A stretch of DNA of 64,000 nucleotides from Fasciolopsis buskii (GCA_008360955.1 LUCM01001928.1:1-64000); one strand, 5' to 3'; counted from the first letter of the stretch, positions 1-12,250 are shown. The notes: generated by a model from the letters alone, not told the origin. A program made the numbers and translations.

Positions 1-229
1 TTGTTGTCATTTTCTATCGAATCAGAATGACTGGAAGATTACTGTTGTAAAGTTAGACTGTGTTTCGAGTGTTGGCTGCAGCAGCATTCTTATCTTTTCC
101 CGCCTGTGTAGGTCCGTTCCCTGTTGCCTTTGGATATTCACTGTTTTTATAGAAACTTGTAACTCTGGGGAAAGGCAGCGGTCGGTGAGGCTTGCCTTGC
201 TGTTTAACGCTGAACGATGATGATGACTG
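1..229 (+). mobile_element. RTE-like retrotransposon 3' end (cut by window start)
   Basis: This is the 3' untranslated tail of an RTE-type non-LTR retrotransposon. It matches the tails at 15.56-15.80 kb (same strand) and 1.66-1.91, 23.4-23.6 and 47.7-47.95 kb (opposite strand). They share the segment after the coding end (TCGAATCAGAATGA), the TATAGAAACTTGTAACTC block and the final GCTGAACGATGATGATG. The terminal GAT repeats are typical of RTE-clade 3' ends. The upstream part lies outside the window. Confidence 0.75.
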
Positions 230-1658
230 AGGCGTCGGTACGACAAAAGATCATGTCTCAATGGAAGTGAGAGTAGGTGTTGACCGTAGATCAGGCTATT
301 GCTTACCACGTGTATAATTGGATCAGAGGCAAATAATTCAGTTAACTGAGAAAACCGTGGTGTGATTTTATTGCTCTGATAACATCTAACGAAGACGCTA
401 ACGTTACCTGGCGAGCGATAAGTAGCAAAATCAATGAAAGAAAAACAGGCGAAGCTAAACTTCGGCCAAACTACCAATAATACAGTTTCCCGAATTAATC
501 GAACCAATTTCGTGAAAACAAAAACTCACGGAATGACTGTGTCGTGAACCGCGGGACCAAGACGAGGAGGAGTCGGACGAAGATTTCCACGGGAGCTAAA
601 AGATAATTAGATGTTTGGTGGTAATATAGAATAATGAAGATATTGACGAGCATTAAAATGAATTCGAAACAATTAACTTCATTATCTGCGCGATCACTGA
701 ACATGGCTTGATCACAGTAGATAGCTCAAACGCCCGACATGTCGCGTTACAAACAACAGTTAATTAAACCGGGATTGTCGGCTGACGGTCAGTTTATTGC
801 CAGTCACGGAATATCAGAGGCTTACCAAATCCAGAATAATAAACGAAGAGATGAACGGCATAGTTCTCGATTAGCATATTTCAGCGGAAGTATGAATATT
901 ATTTGATCTAGATGTATGGTATACATTCGTTATTGATGAACATGCTTGACGTGATTTTTGATATAAGAACTCAGCAACTCCTGATCTACTAGAATGTCCT
1001 TCCTCAGAGTCAAGTCAAAATTAAAATTCGCTGAGTGAATTATTTGCTTAGCAAAACTTCATACAGGCGGATAGGGCCACAGAATACTTCATGGATTAAA
1101 CCAGTTAACATGAATCTAACGGTAATCTGTTGAGACTGTACCGTCTTAGTTGACAAGAAAAAATCAATAGAACGTTGAACAATAAATAGTTATTTAAAAA
1201 AAACGATTTTTACCAGGCGATTATCCCCATTGGTGAACAAATATGGGTGTCGCCGGACGAAGTCCTTGGAGTGGAAAGTCAACAACGTGCTGGTCCAGAA
1301 GACGAAATGGCAAGAAAACATTAAAAACTTGGGTTCAATAGAAAACCTGCGGAACCACGCAAGAATACAATGGAATCGCACTTGATCGAAACCGGTAGTC
1401 CAACTGAAATCCCTCCAACCTCGAATGCAATTTACCACGTTTCATGCCATGGGTCAGAGACAGACTTTGGGCACCAATAAACTGAGGCTATCCTTTGTCG
1501 CTTGAGGCCAGCGTCACAAACGCAACAAAAACTTATTAAAACACGTCAACATTTACGACCGAAAGACGACTAGCCTTAGCATCAGTGCAACTATAACGCA
1601 ACCCAAAAACCGTTCATTGGATAATCCGGTCAACAATGTCCGGGAGAATTTGATTCGC
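230..1658. other. no recognisable gene
   Basis: I see no RNA gene, splice-bounded exon or known repeat domain here. Short open frames on both strands have no recognisable motifs. Confidence 0.5.
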
Positions 1659-2374
1659 CATCACCACCATCGTTCAGCGTTAAACACCAAGGCAAGCCTC
1701 ACTGACCGCTGCCTTTTCCCCAGAGTTACAAGTTTCTATAAAAACAGTGAATATCCAAGAGGAACATGGAGTGGATCTACACAGGCGGGAAATGATTTGA
1801 ATGCTGCATTAGCCAACAAACCGAACACAGTCTAACTGTACAAACGCACGTGTTTTCAATCATTCTGATTCGATAGAGAATGACAACACGATCGCCACTA
1901 TTCACGGTTCATCGCCATATCCTCCAGTGTATCCAGCTAGCTAGTTCACGGATCTTTCGGACCCCAACCACGAAGATGTGAGACACCTACTTTACCTAAG
2001 TTCGCTTTACATTTTCTCATTCCACGTTGCCACGTCATTTGCTAACCACCACATGGCTTCCTCCACTCGGCGGAAAGAACGCGAAATAGGGCACGTCATG
2101 GTAGACGAGTGTTCGCCATACACAACACGTGACCTAACCAGCGTGGTCTACTAAGTTTCATACGCTGAAACAAGCTGTTCTCAGAAGTAGAACCCAATAT
2201 CAGATTCCTAACCTCAATATTACTCATCCGGTCACTCCATCCAATCCTAGTCATGCTACGTAAACACCGGTTGTCGAAAACCTCCAACCGACGAACATCG
2301 CCCACACGGATACTCCACGTCTCGCAACCGTACAACAGAACTGAATGCACTGCGGCACAGTACACACGACATGA
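1659..2374 (-). mobile_element. RTE-like retrotransposon, 5'-truncated 3' end
   Basis: Read on the minus strand, the copy starts abruptly near 2374 inside the C-terminal region after the reverse transcriptase. An open stretch at 2365-2096 contains LLYGCETWS, GDVRRLEVFD, RIGWSD and RWLGHVLCMA, hallmarks of trematode RTE C-termini. It continues with stops through WRKPCGG, GMRKCKANLG, GWGPKDP and WRSCCHSLSNQND, then the 3' UTR and a short GGTGGTGATG tail near 1659-1672. The 3' half is very close to the copies at 14.4-15.8 and 23.4-24.7 kb. Unlike those two it keeps the segment before RNLILG, so it is a separate insertion. Confidence 0.85.
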
Positions 2375-3791
2375 ATATGAGTAACTCTGTGGTCACTTTT
2401 GAATTTGATTGATTTATTCTATGAAAGGCATGCTCTTGGAATAGGTCATTCGTGTAGTATTACGTGAATGACTACCTCGTTAGGCTTAAAACGCCGGAGA
2501 AGCATGAGCATGAAGTTTTTAATTGACTAAAGACTTAATCATTTCACTGCCTTATGCATTATTGTGCCAGATTTTACTATTTGTCGCTCACTGCGTCGCT
2601 GTCACGATAAAAACGTGAGCGACTGATGCAGCGCGCTTAACTATCCTCAAAGTTAACTCGAATGCAAATCGAGATCCTTCCTAAACGAAAATTTTCCTCT
2701 TCGAAATGAATCGTGATTGCTAATCCCCCGGTTAACTCACAATATCCCAGTTAACAAATAATTATCTTCGGCTTGTACATCAAGGCCTAATTTTGAGTAG
2801 GATACTAGATAAAATAACTTTCTTCTAGACAAGCGAGTTTGTTGTCATTGTTGAATGCGAACTAAGTCCTCAAACCCTCCCAAAGTAATGAGGATTTCAT
2901 TTTTCACGTTCAGATGCGTCAACATAGACACAAACAAGATCATCCATGTTTAGCTGGCCTTAATAGAATCTATAAGCAGATATATTTATGGAAGCCTGTG
3001 CATATATTGCTGATATTTGCTGATGCTCCTTTCTAGATACCAAGTGCTAGAACCCCAGGAATATTAATAAAAGAAAGTTTTGAATGCATCACAGTCGGCA
3101 ATATCTATTTATGTAATGTGCAATATATGTATATTATGTATACATGTATACATATATGTATGTATATGTATGCACGTTAACAAGGGTTGTCAATGTTCTT
3201 AATAAGTATTGCGGCACCCGTGTGACATGTTCCTTCTATGGTGAATTACAATCACCTTTTTCCATTTTATCTAAGTCAGTGGATAAGTAAACCTGCAGAT
3301 CGTTCATTGGTGTACTGTTCGCATGAACAAGATTCTATCACAACCAAATTATTCACATTCAACCACTCTGTTAATGTGCTTTATGCATCTGTAGCTGTCT
3401 CATTTGTATTACGCTCTTGCCGGCTTTGCCTAACCAGTTATTGAGGGGTCACCACATCAAATTCATACGCACGTATGAGCCCAGATGGCAGTCGGCGTCC
3501 AAGTGGATAAGAGCGTGATGGTCGCGATCTTCAGATTCTTCTCTTCGTCATGCACCAACTTTGCCAAACTCGGAAAGCATCATCTGTCTAACCATGTACT
3601 TTGACCATTTTCCTCTCTGTTTTCAGACTGGATTTCAGCTGTTCCTCTTCTATGTAAATTACCTCAATCACAAACAACTGTTATGAAGATAGGGCAAATT
3701 GGGGAAACCAACACACTCAATTCTGATTTGAGATAGAGTCCAGTTTATTTCACCACAACATGGCTTGTAAAGCGGAAATGTTTTCAACGAT
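2375..3791. other. no recognisable gene
   Basis: This is AT-rich DNA with a TATG/TGTA-rich run at about 3110-3175. I see no exon, RNA gene or transposon domain. Confidence 0.5.
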
Positions 3792-4250
3792 TTCATTCTC
3801 TAACCAATACGATCAGACAAAGAATGGGAGATGGGACACCCTTGTCGAACGCCACTAGTCGTTTCGAATGAACGTGATAGTTCACCGTATACCCTAACGC
3901 GAGCATAGGTATGCGAGTACAATGCTCGCAACAGGTTCACAGACGTCGTTGACATACCCTTCCGGTGGAGAGCATTGAGTAGTGGTGGTCGATCCACTTA
4001 GTCGAACGCGGCTTTCAAGTCGAGGAAGACTACGATCGTAGGGCGGCGGTGCGTGTGGCGCGTTTCGAGTATCTGTCGAAGAGTGAATATTTGGTCGATG
4101 CAACCTCGACCTGGCCGAAATCCGGCCTGTTGTTCGCGGATATTACTCTCGCGAATCGGTGTCAAACGGCGAGTAATAAAGCGTGGAATATAATTATCCT
4201 GCGTAATAGTAGAAAATGTTGAACATCTTACTCTAGCGACCACGTAGTTG
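3792..4250 (-). mobile_element. RTE reverse transcriptase fragment
   Basis: The minus-strand translation gives the central RT region in order: RRLTPIRE, REQQAGFRPGRGCIDQIFTL, RRPTIVVFLDLKAAFD (the first catalytic Asp block), a stop, LRALYSH, VRVYGELSRSFETTSGVRQG and CPISHSLSD. The YADD block and the C-terminus are absent, so the piece is truncated at both ends. There is one in-frame stop after the FLDLKAAFD block. Confidence 0.85.
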
Positions 4251-4689
4251 TAATTTAAAATAGGACCATGGCACGTGGTAGTCTGGAAAATACCTACAAA
4301 ACGGACATTTCTAGGTTTCTCAGAAAATGTTATTCCGCTTTCTTATTCTCGACCAAGTTGCTTATTCTTTTACAAAGCCTTACACAACGCCCTCCGGATA
4401 CGGAGAATCTCGTCGTTGTGTAATTTAATGCAGATGGGCATTATTCCGCTGTCGGAAACAGAAGTTGTCTGGGCAACAGGTTTTAATGAAAGGCGTAATG
4501 CTGTTGGATCGGCACGATCTGCCTCCAAAATTTCACAAAGAAAAACGAAATTTTAGCACCAGAATTACTTGGTTTATTCCGGGGAGATGATAAATTTCGA
4601 AGGGATGGACATACTATCGTAAAGTCATAGAGGAACGAATTTGACTAGTATCACATTTCAACCGCTCGAGGGAATTAACCCCCACTGAC

Positions 4690-5290
4690 TTCCTGGTGCT
4701 TTCAAAAGATGGATGCGCTAAAATCAAACCGGTTCCCAATCCCATACGGCTGTATCGATTGCTTCTTTGGTGTGCGGCAAACATTAGAACGCACGCGTAT
4801 TACGCAGATCTGTCTCGGTCTTGGAATTCAGTCCAACCGATCGCACAATTCTCTGATGCTGCTTCTTTCTGAAGGGTGTGCAAGAGAAATTCATTTCATT
4901 TTTCTAATCTGCACGAGGATAGCCGAAGCCGAGTTCGTGCTTACGCGACCTTTCATTCGAACCCACCAAGAGACTTAGTGTCCGTCAGGTATGCCCTCTT
5001 TCAACCCTTCTCTTCACTTGTAAAATGAAAACTTCGGAAATAAACGTATCCCTACGGAAGACCGGTGAGACTGGTGTATCCCCGGGCGTTAAACGATCGG
5101 ATTTAGAACACGCAAAACCTGTTGTGCTTCTGAGAAAAACCTGGGTAAATTGTCTTCTTCTAACAAGATAACAGTGTCGCTATGTTTAAAATACAATTTG
5201 CATCAACGGAGAATAAAACGCTACCGTAGGACTGGATTGACCCGAAGCCCAATCCAGCACAAAACAAGGAGCAGACGACTGTCCTGAAGT
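4690..5290 (+). pseudogene. degenerate RTE reverse transcriptase fragment
   Basis: This is a heavily mutated RT. YGCIDCFFGVRQTLER aligns with the GCIDQIFTLRQ block. SRGRVRAYGDL-type sequence appears shifted in frame as SRSRVRAYA near 4925. The YADD-type segment survives only as SDLEHAKPVVLL near 5100, so the catalytic Asp pair is lost. It ends near DWIDPKPNPAQNKEQT at about 5265, which corresponds to the LLQDWI..KPN block. The 300 bp that follow up to the next fragment are unassigned. Confidence 0.6.
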
Positions 5291-5609
5291 AAGAATCGAA
5301 ACATGTCACAGCTGCATATAAGGAGGCTGGTCGCCGTCATGACTCGACGAGTTAGTGCTGCTAGCACATCCACAGAAGGCTCAGCTCTATGACAGTAGAC
5401 TGAAAGTCGCTGTTGCAACCATGCACGGTTTGCTGCCGCAGCGTGTATCGTGGATACTGCCATCGTGACTCCATTGTGTAAGTGTCGATGATGTCTGATA
5501 GGCTTCTTGAGGTTCGGCTTATGCTGCATTCTTTCGTCTCAATGCTTTTCAGGTCAGGCAACGACTTCGGAGATCGTTTTCTTTATAAATGCTACGCCGC
5601 CACGACGTC

Positions 5610-6440
5610 GTGCCAGTGAATGAAGATTCACATAAGTGTTTCTCGATCGTTTGAACGATAGTGCAGGTATGCCTGGGATGTGCTCTACACCTTAGAATGC
5701 TTTTGCATGACTGGATTAGCTCAAAGCCGAACCCTGCTCTTGCAAGGGAGAAATCAGATGAAATGGACAGATTTAGTTACTTGAGTAGTCGTATCTCACG
5801 CGCGGTGGTACATCAGATGAAGTGTCTTGGCGCATATAGGAAGATCGATTAATAGTTGTTAATACAAGGCATCTGTGGCGTCGGTGTGACATCCGGTTAC
5901 CAACCAAAGGTCAAACACAAGGCAGCGGTGAGGCCAGTTTTGCTCTTCGGCTCCGAAGCGTGGCTGTTGAGAGCAGAAGACGTCCGAAGACTTTCGTTGT
6001 TTGAACACCGTTGTCTTTGTAGTATTGATAGAATATGGTGGGAGAATCTGGTGAGTAACTCAGAAGTTAGGCGAAGGGTATTAGTTCCCAGGAGCCAGTT
6101 CATAGAACAGACACTAAATGTGAACAGGTTTAGGTGATTGGGATATGTTTTGCGCATACTCACAGAACGCCTCCCTCGTTCTACACTGTTCTTCGAGGCA
6201 GATAATGGTTGGAGGAAAATTCGGAATGGCCAGTTGATGACATGACAACAAAGTAGGAGAACTTCAACTGGTGGATTGTCTTGTATAGGTGCAGCGTGGC
6301 TACCACGTTGGGGTCCACGAGACACCCCGAAGCGACCGTTGGAGACAATGGGTGATACGACTCAGTGCCGCAGTCAGTAGCGTTCTTGTGTTCGAAACCT
6401 TTCTTTATCTGTATAGTTCTTCAAAGTACTATCTTGCGGC
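5610..6440 (+). mobile_element. RTE C-terminal fragment (EVRRRVLG-type family)
   Basis: The reading order is VFLDRLNDSAGM, MLLHDWISSKPNPALAREKS, DEMDRFSYLSSRIS, then after a frameshift PVLLFGSEAWLLRAEDVRRL, LFEHRCLCSIDRIWWENLVS, NSEVRRRVLV and RWGPRDTPKR. This is the C-terminal part of a second RTE subfamily, distinct from the RNLILG-type copies elsewhere. It overlaps in content with the end of the preceding fragment, so the two pieces are separate insertions or a rearranged pair rather than one split element. Confidence 0.8.
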
Positions 6441-7566
6441 CGATCTTTCATTATTCCCCGCTCTTTTTCTGCTTGAGCAGATGGTGCCGTGAGGTAGCAA
6501 CCACAACCAGAGCACGTTGATTCTAGGTCAATGGTTGTACAAACTGGACTGGACTGTCTGTGCTGAGGATTGCTTGGATTATTGCCAGTGCATTTGCTTA
6601 CGCGCCGCTGATTGCCTACACGGTTTCTGTTGCATCAAATAAGATTTCTGGCATTGTGATCAAAGCGAAAAACATCTGTATTCCTACCAACTGTTGAGGG
6701 AGGAGTTTAAGAGTGACCGTGTCAATCTGTTTAAAAAGCATTTTGATTACAGTTAGGAGTTTTACTAATGAACAAACTACTGACTGATTTTGGGGAGATG
6801 GATTGTGTATTGGCGGAAAAAGAATGTTTATTAGCAGAAAGCACTTTTTCAACGTAACTGAATCTTCCAATCCTAGTATAAGCACATGCGCCTAGTGATT
6901 GATACAACCGGTATGGCGGATAGATAAGTAGAAAAAGAATGAACAATTACTTGGCATGTTTAACCCGGCATGTTTCAGAGCAATACTTTTCGCCCGGGAG
7001 GGGTGCTGATACGCATGTGGGTCCGGCGCAATGAGGAGGTCCGGAAATCACCAAATCATCATCGGAATCATCGTCCAGAAATTCCATCCCGTCCCCCGAT
7101 GGGAGGGGAAACATGCCGGAGACGGAATCTTTGTTCCGAGAACTATTCGTTGACCCGATTGAGCCTAAGATAGGAATAGAGTAGGTGGAATTTGAAGATA
7201 AGCATACAATTGCTAGAGGTATAGGATGACACGGGTTTTTGGTTTAAATTAAGAGAGATCAAGTGTCAAAAACATTACGTCTAACCGTAAGAAGACAAAC
7301 TGGTAACATCAGGACCAAATGATGTAAGGAGTGTATCGAAAAATCGATGAGCCATGTATTGGTTTTAACTGCGAATGATATAATGTTATTAACACAGCGT
7401 TGTTAATAACACTTTGGAAGCATAGATTTGGATACACAGTATTTGGATTTTCCATTATATGTAATATCGGCAATCTAATAACACATTGAGAAACATCAAA
7501 CGGGCGTCTCCAAAGCCTTAATTAACCTCTCCTCATGCTTTCAGCCTGTGGTAACTACAACAAATC
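6441..7566. other. no recognisable gene
   Basis: No exon with splice signals, RNA gene or transposon motif is recognisable. Small frames look random. Confidence 0.5.
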
Positions 7567-8142
7567 GGATCACGCTTCAGGCCCATACAGACGAGATCTC
7601 AGTAAGTCAGCTGAATGGCATTCCCGAATAGTTTTGACACGGTTCGGAACGGTTTTGACATGGTTCCGAAGTGATATGCGAAATGGTACAGTGAACAGAG
7701 GTCACCCCATAGACCCACATAGAGCATTCCGGACTATCAATTAAGTGCTTCCAAATAAATCCAAACGCGTTTGGGTATGAACGGGGGAGTTACGTTCATT
7801 GAACATTTATCCCTAGACCTTACCCCCAAAGGGGTACATGCCATCAATCCCCGATGGCCTACTAGCACACACACATGCAAAAATCCCATACGACGAGAAG
7901 CATGACGTTCATAAGCCAATCACCTTACCACATTTATCCCGCTCAATCCCGCCACACAAATACAAACACGCCAATTATTGTGCTGTAAATGATTTCTACA
8001 ACACGTGGGATTAACACGCTACACTGATGCGCCAAAAGTTTTCTCCATATGGTGACCGGAAATTCCCATAAGTTGACAAAACTATGGTCCATGACAAGAA
8101 AAAACAGTCACTTTCACAGTGTGGCCATTTAAAACTACAGTT
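7567..8142. repeat. 576-bp dispersed repeat, copy 1 (inverted relative to copy 2)
   Basis: This block reappears as its reverse complement at 16022-16597 with the same length and, wherever I compared, almost no differences. A 60-residue frame is identical in both. The ends read GGATCAC...TTCAGGCCCATAC and ...AAACTACAGTT. I see no terminal inverted repeat, TG...CA LTR ends or protein motif, so the class is unknown. Internal short palindromes include AAACGCGTTTGG and TACCCCTTTGGGGGTA. It abuts the only N (8143) and a palindrome. Confidence 0.85.
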
Positions 8143-8143
8143 N

Positions 8144-8174
8144 TGGCCTGATATTTCACTGAAATATCAGGCCA
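8144..8174. repeat. 31-nt near-perfect palindrome beside assembly N
   Basis: TGGCCTGATATTTCA is followed by one central base and its exact reverse complement. One half is the native RTE sequence encoding WPDIS; the other half is not expected there when compared with the RTE copy at 48.43 kb. The single N at 8143 lies immediately to the left, at the junction with the 576-bp repeat. Confidence 0.9.
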
Positions 8175-8640
8175 ACGCCACAAGTGCTTAAGTCTAGCGT
8201 AAGCTGCACGAGCCTTGGATATACGCATACTTGCCTCCATTGCTGAGCTACCATCGTTGGACACGCAGCTACCAAGGTAGGTGAAACGGTCCACAGTCTG
8301 TCGAATTAACTTGGTAGTTCAACGTATACCCGCACGCGACCAAGGGTATGCGAGTGCAGTGCTCACATGTGGTTCAAGAACTTCACTGTCATTCTCTTCA
8401 GATGGAGTCCACTGAAGAGCGCTGTCTGACCCACTAAGTCGAACGCGCCTTTCAAGTCCAGAAAGACTGATTGTCGGACGGCTTTGTGTGCGTGCCGCGT
8501 TTTGAGTAGCTGGCAAAGGTTGAATTTCTGGTTGATGCAATCTCGATCTGGACGAAATCTCGTTCGCTGATCGCGTACCGGTGCCAAATGGCGCAGCCGA
8601 GGGATTCGCATTCATGCTTCTTAGACTAAGAACATTAGTG
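8175..8640 (-). mobile_element. RTE fragment: RT plus C-terminal piece, internal deletion
   Basis: On the minus strand from about 8611: RFRPDRDCINQKFNLCQLLK, VFLDLKGAFDLVGQTALF, frameshift, SHTLGRVRVY near 8350, then directly MDRFTYLGSCVSNDGSSAME and LKHLWRWPDIS. The part between the VRVYGEL block and the DRFTYLGSC block, including the YADD catalytic motif, is deleted. The copy ends at the palindrome. It lies head to head with the RTE element starting near 8690. Confidence 0.85.
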
Positions 8641-8689
8641 CGTGGCCAGCTAAACTGGTCCTTGTAGTCTTTTGCACACCCGTCAAGAT

Positions 8690-10375
8690 TTTACTGTCCT
8701 TTATGGATAGGCCCTGCATTTTTCTGGCACAGGTCGTGGTGGCATCGGAATAGTTTTGTATGACAAAGTCAAAGATGTTCTCTTTGAATGGATCAAATAT
8801 GATGATTGGCTTTATACTTCGGACATCAGAGGTTCCCGCAGGGTAAGCGGAACACGAGCTGATCGAAAATGCTTGTTTGTGACCACGTTTGCCCATGCAG
8901 ACTCCCACCTAGATGCCGAGAAAGACAGATTCTGTCAGCGTCTTCACGACTTAGTAAGAACTGCACAAAACGCGGACGTTATCGATTTAGCTGGGGACTT
9001 AAATGCTAGGGTCGATAGTATTGAACCCGGTGAACGCCACTTTAAAGGTCGTCCTGGACTTGATTGTGGCCGTTCAGACAATGATGAAAGGCTTTTGAGT
9101 CTGTGGTCTTATCATCGACCGTTTCTGTCTAGCACAAGCTTTAAAACAGAAAGTGCCGTTCAGCAGCCTGGTGGCCTCCGCCAGAGAACAATATAAATCA
9201 CATCGTAGTGAGATGCAAATGGCGAGGCTTTAGCTGGTACCGGGGAACTTGCCTTGATTCCTACCACGCACTCGTGAACGCCATGCTCCATGCACTTGGG
9301 TTGGACCACCAGGAAATGACATCCCGAGTCGATGCTTGGCTGTCGGAGCCTAGTGTGCTGACTAAATTCTAGAGCAAAGTGACAGGTTGAGCGCCATCCT
9401 ACAGTGCCCTCTAGAGCAGCTTTGGGCCCATGCACTCCGCTTGTTTGACCAGTTGCGGCATTACCTCCAGGCCAGCAAGCCATTGGATGTTAACGAACTT
9501 TTTTCGTCTTATGGTTCAGTTCCATCAGGCTTAGCCAGTAACCAAGCCCGTCTGGTCTTGAAACATGGGCTTACCACTGGCATCAGGAAAGATTTCGAGA
9601 ACCGGTGGTCGCGAAGCGCTGCTAAAATGAGATCAGCTGCTGCCTCAGAGGACGTTTGGAATTCGCTCCACCTAATTCGTTTCACTGGCGACAAAAGACG
9701 AGGTGTCAGTGGAACAATCTACAAGGCCGATGGAACGCCAATTCATAGTGTTCATAGTTGACCAGAAAGATAAACTGAACACCTCAATCAGCATTTTTAC
9801 TGGTACCCTGCGCTAACCGCCGTAACTTCTGCCGGACGTCGGTGGTCCAGTGGTCAGCATCTTAAGACCAGCCCACCGAAGCTATAATCTGTACCTCACT
9901 TGCACTCCTCAAGCGCCACAAGGCCCCTGACCCAGACGACTTGTCACCAACTATAACCAAAGACGCAGCATTCAATATAACAAAAGCTGGCACATGTTCT
10001 TCAAGGTGTGGGGCGAAGAAAAAATTCCTCCGGGTTCAATGGAATCGGTTGTTATCCCCGTCTCCAACAAAGGCTCGCGAACTGTCTGTGGGAATCACAG
10101 AGTTTGCTTTAAAGATCCTTGCATCAGTTGTTCTCTGCAGGTTACCAAGAAGAACAAATCGGTGCGCGGAGTTTTGACCTCGTCGAGGCTGCGTAAATCA
10201 AATATTCACCCTCCGTCACTTACTGGAACATCGACACCCCCGACGATGACCGACCATTGCCGTGTTCTTGGACATCGTAGCAGCTTTTGATCTAGTTGAC
10301 AGAACTACTTTGTGCAGATATGGCGTGCCTGAACAGTATGTATCAATCGTCACATCCAGCTACCGTCATAATTTT
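8690..10375 (+). mobile_element. RTE element, 5' part: endonuclease, linker and first half of RT
   Basis: The APE-type endonuclease covers about 8735-9230: GGIGIVLYDKVKDVLFEW, ADRKCLFV, LAGDLNARV, GLDCGRSDN and ERLLSL, then NHIVVRCKWRG after a frameshift. A linker frame at 9387-9761 (QLWAHALRLFDQLRHYLQ ... SGTIYKADGTPI) precedes RT sequence in several frames: REEKIPP-like, VCGNHR, ILASVVLCRL and AFDLVDRTTLCRYGVPEQYV at about 10290-10350. It stops where a jockey-like element begins and resumes near 11695. Frameshifts and stops make it inactive. Confidence 0.8.
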
Positions 10376-10379
10376 TTCC

Positions 10380-11690
10380 TTCCTTGTTCGTAAATGTGGT
10401 GATCCTACCGATCCTGACCACTACCTTCCGATTTATCTCGCATCCGTTGTTTGGAAGATATTTGGAACTGTCATTGCCGACCAACTGCTTTCGTTTCTGG
10501 AGCTCGAAGGACTGCTGGGCGACCGCCAATATGGTTTCTAATCTCGCCGTTCAACGGGCGATCTACTGACCCTCGTCTCACACACCTGGTAGGCTTCACT
10601 CGACAGCTGCACCTGGTTTCGCTCGATATTGCTGTGGCTTTCAACCGAGTTTAGCACGAAGGTGAAGCTTCCCACTTTCGGGGTCTCTCCGTCTTCCTTT
10701 GTCGTGAACAGCAAGTTTTCTCAGTGTGCAAATCGCCTTCGTCGTAGTTAATGGGATCTTGTCTCAACCATTTCCCCTATATGCTGGCGTTTCTCAAGGT
10801 TCAGTGATTGCACTCACTCTTCTATTCATTCACGATCTTCTATCCATTACCTTCAATCCAATCCATTATTTTGCCGCTGACGCCGCTCTTCATTCTTCCC
10901 TTTTTTATCCCACTCCGCGCCATGCAAACACCAACACCGGTCCTGACCCTTGTGTCGCCAGTGTATCTCCAACCTCCGCTCTGAAACATCTCTTCCTGAG
11001 GTCCCAACTGTCATGTCATATTCAGTATTCCCAAAAGCTCTCCTTCAGTTCATTCTTTATCCCTACATCGGTCTTTTGGACCGTCTGTTCGGAGTTGCAC
11101 AGACTCTGTTCCTCTTCTCGGCATACCCATTGGTTCTTCATTGTGCTGGTCTTCACCTCTGAGCTTGTTTCTCGCGCTGAACGCAAAGTTGGTTGTTCCT
11201 TTGTTTCGCGTCAGCCTTTTCTTCATCCCATTCTATCTATTGTACAAAGCTCAAATTCGCCTCGCACTTGAATACTCCAGTCACGCTCGGGCTGAAGCTT
11301 CGCCTGCTTCGTTTCCCCTTCAGAATCGGGTTTAAAGTAAAGCCACCCTCTGGTCACATCAACTTTGCAATCACTGGCTTCGTTCTCTTTTCTACCGTTG
11401 TTATTTTGTTTTTTGTTCCTGCTCTTGCACACAGGCAGCTAGTCATGCTTATCAGGTTTCTGTCACTCGGTGTCGTACCTATTTTTTTCCAGCCTCCCCC
11501 CCCCCGGACTTTCAAATCTTGAGACACAGACACTTCCTGCATTCCCACTCACCTGCAATATTTCCTTTTCAAAAAGCAGAAATAGTAAACTAGTTCTTAT
11601 ATAAATGTTTCCCTCATTTTCTCCCACTACACAGTATATCTTTCGAACATGGGATTTACCTGTTACACTGTATTTCCCCTCGTGTTAAAT
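10380..11690 (+). mobile_element. jockey-like non-LTR retrotransposon inserted into the RTE element
   Basis: The content changes at about 10385 to a different RT clade: DPTDPDHYLPIYLASVVWKI, VIADQLLSFLELEGLLGDRQ, LDSCTW, then SIALTLLFIHDLLS, SNPIHYFAADAALHSSL (the FADD box reduced to FAAD), NTNTGPDPCVASVS, and near the C-terminus YKAQIRLALEYSSHARA. This is the jockey/CR1-like pol found in flukes. It has several frameshifts and stops and lacks the endonuclease, so it is 5'-truncated. RTE sequence on both sides is contiguous in content (RT before, GVRQGCP block after). The exact insertion ends and any target duplication could not be fixed by eye. Confidence 0.75.
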
Positions 11691-11694
11691 AGGA

Positions 11695-12250
11695 AATACT
11701 TCTGGGTACGTAAGTTTATCTTTGGCTTTCGTCTCGCTTTATTGACTCCAGCGGAGTTCGACAAGGGTGTCCTATTTCACCGTTTCCCCTTAAGTTTGCG
11801 ATCGATGATGTTCCTAAAAGGTCGATTAAGTTCCCCATAGATTGTGGTGTCGAACCAGAGCACGGACTTGCGAACTTGGGATACGCCGATGAAATCGTAT
11901 TTCTAACGTCCAAGCAACTCAATTTTTTAATCGCCTGACAGTCGAAGTGGTCCCATACGGCGTGTAATTGGCACCAGTAAAGCGTAAGGTGTTGCTTCAC
12001 GGTAATTGAGAGCATATACGCGTGTTGTCCTTGGACAATGAAAAATTGGGAATAGGAGCATGAAAGTGAAAATATTTGGCTGTTTCAAAGGTCAGACTAT
12101 CTTTTTCTAGCTCCAAGAACCTATGGCTCCGACAGGACATCGACCTATCTTTGAATGTTCCAGTGTATGACAACCGTGCGCCTCTTACTGCTGTATGGTT
12201 GTAAAGCTTGACCTCTGTGAGTTAAGGGCGTCCGTCTCTTTTTTGTTTTC
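11695..12250 (+). mobile_element. RTE element, 3' part: RT core after the jockey insertion
   Basis: The frame reads LSSRFIDSSGVRQGCPISPF, then KFAIDDV, PEHGLANLGYADEIVFLTSK (YADD changed to YADE), NRLTVEVVPYG, and near 12190 LLLLYGCKA. It begins at the RT block that would follow the SYRH... end of the upstream part at 10.37 kb, so the two halves most likely belong to one element. The C-terminus past LYGC is lost. Confidence 0.7.

Noticed and set aside
22..507. 161-codon minus-strand open frame at the window start
   Set aside because: It is antisense to the RTE 3' UTR and flanking DNA, with no motif.
10726..11522. Long overlapping plus-strand frames suggesting a hydrophobic protein
   Set aside because: They are frame shadows of the degraded jockey-like RT, whose C/T-rich codons give Phe/Ser/Leu-rich nonsense.
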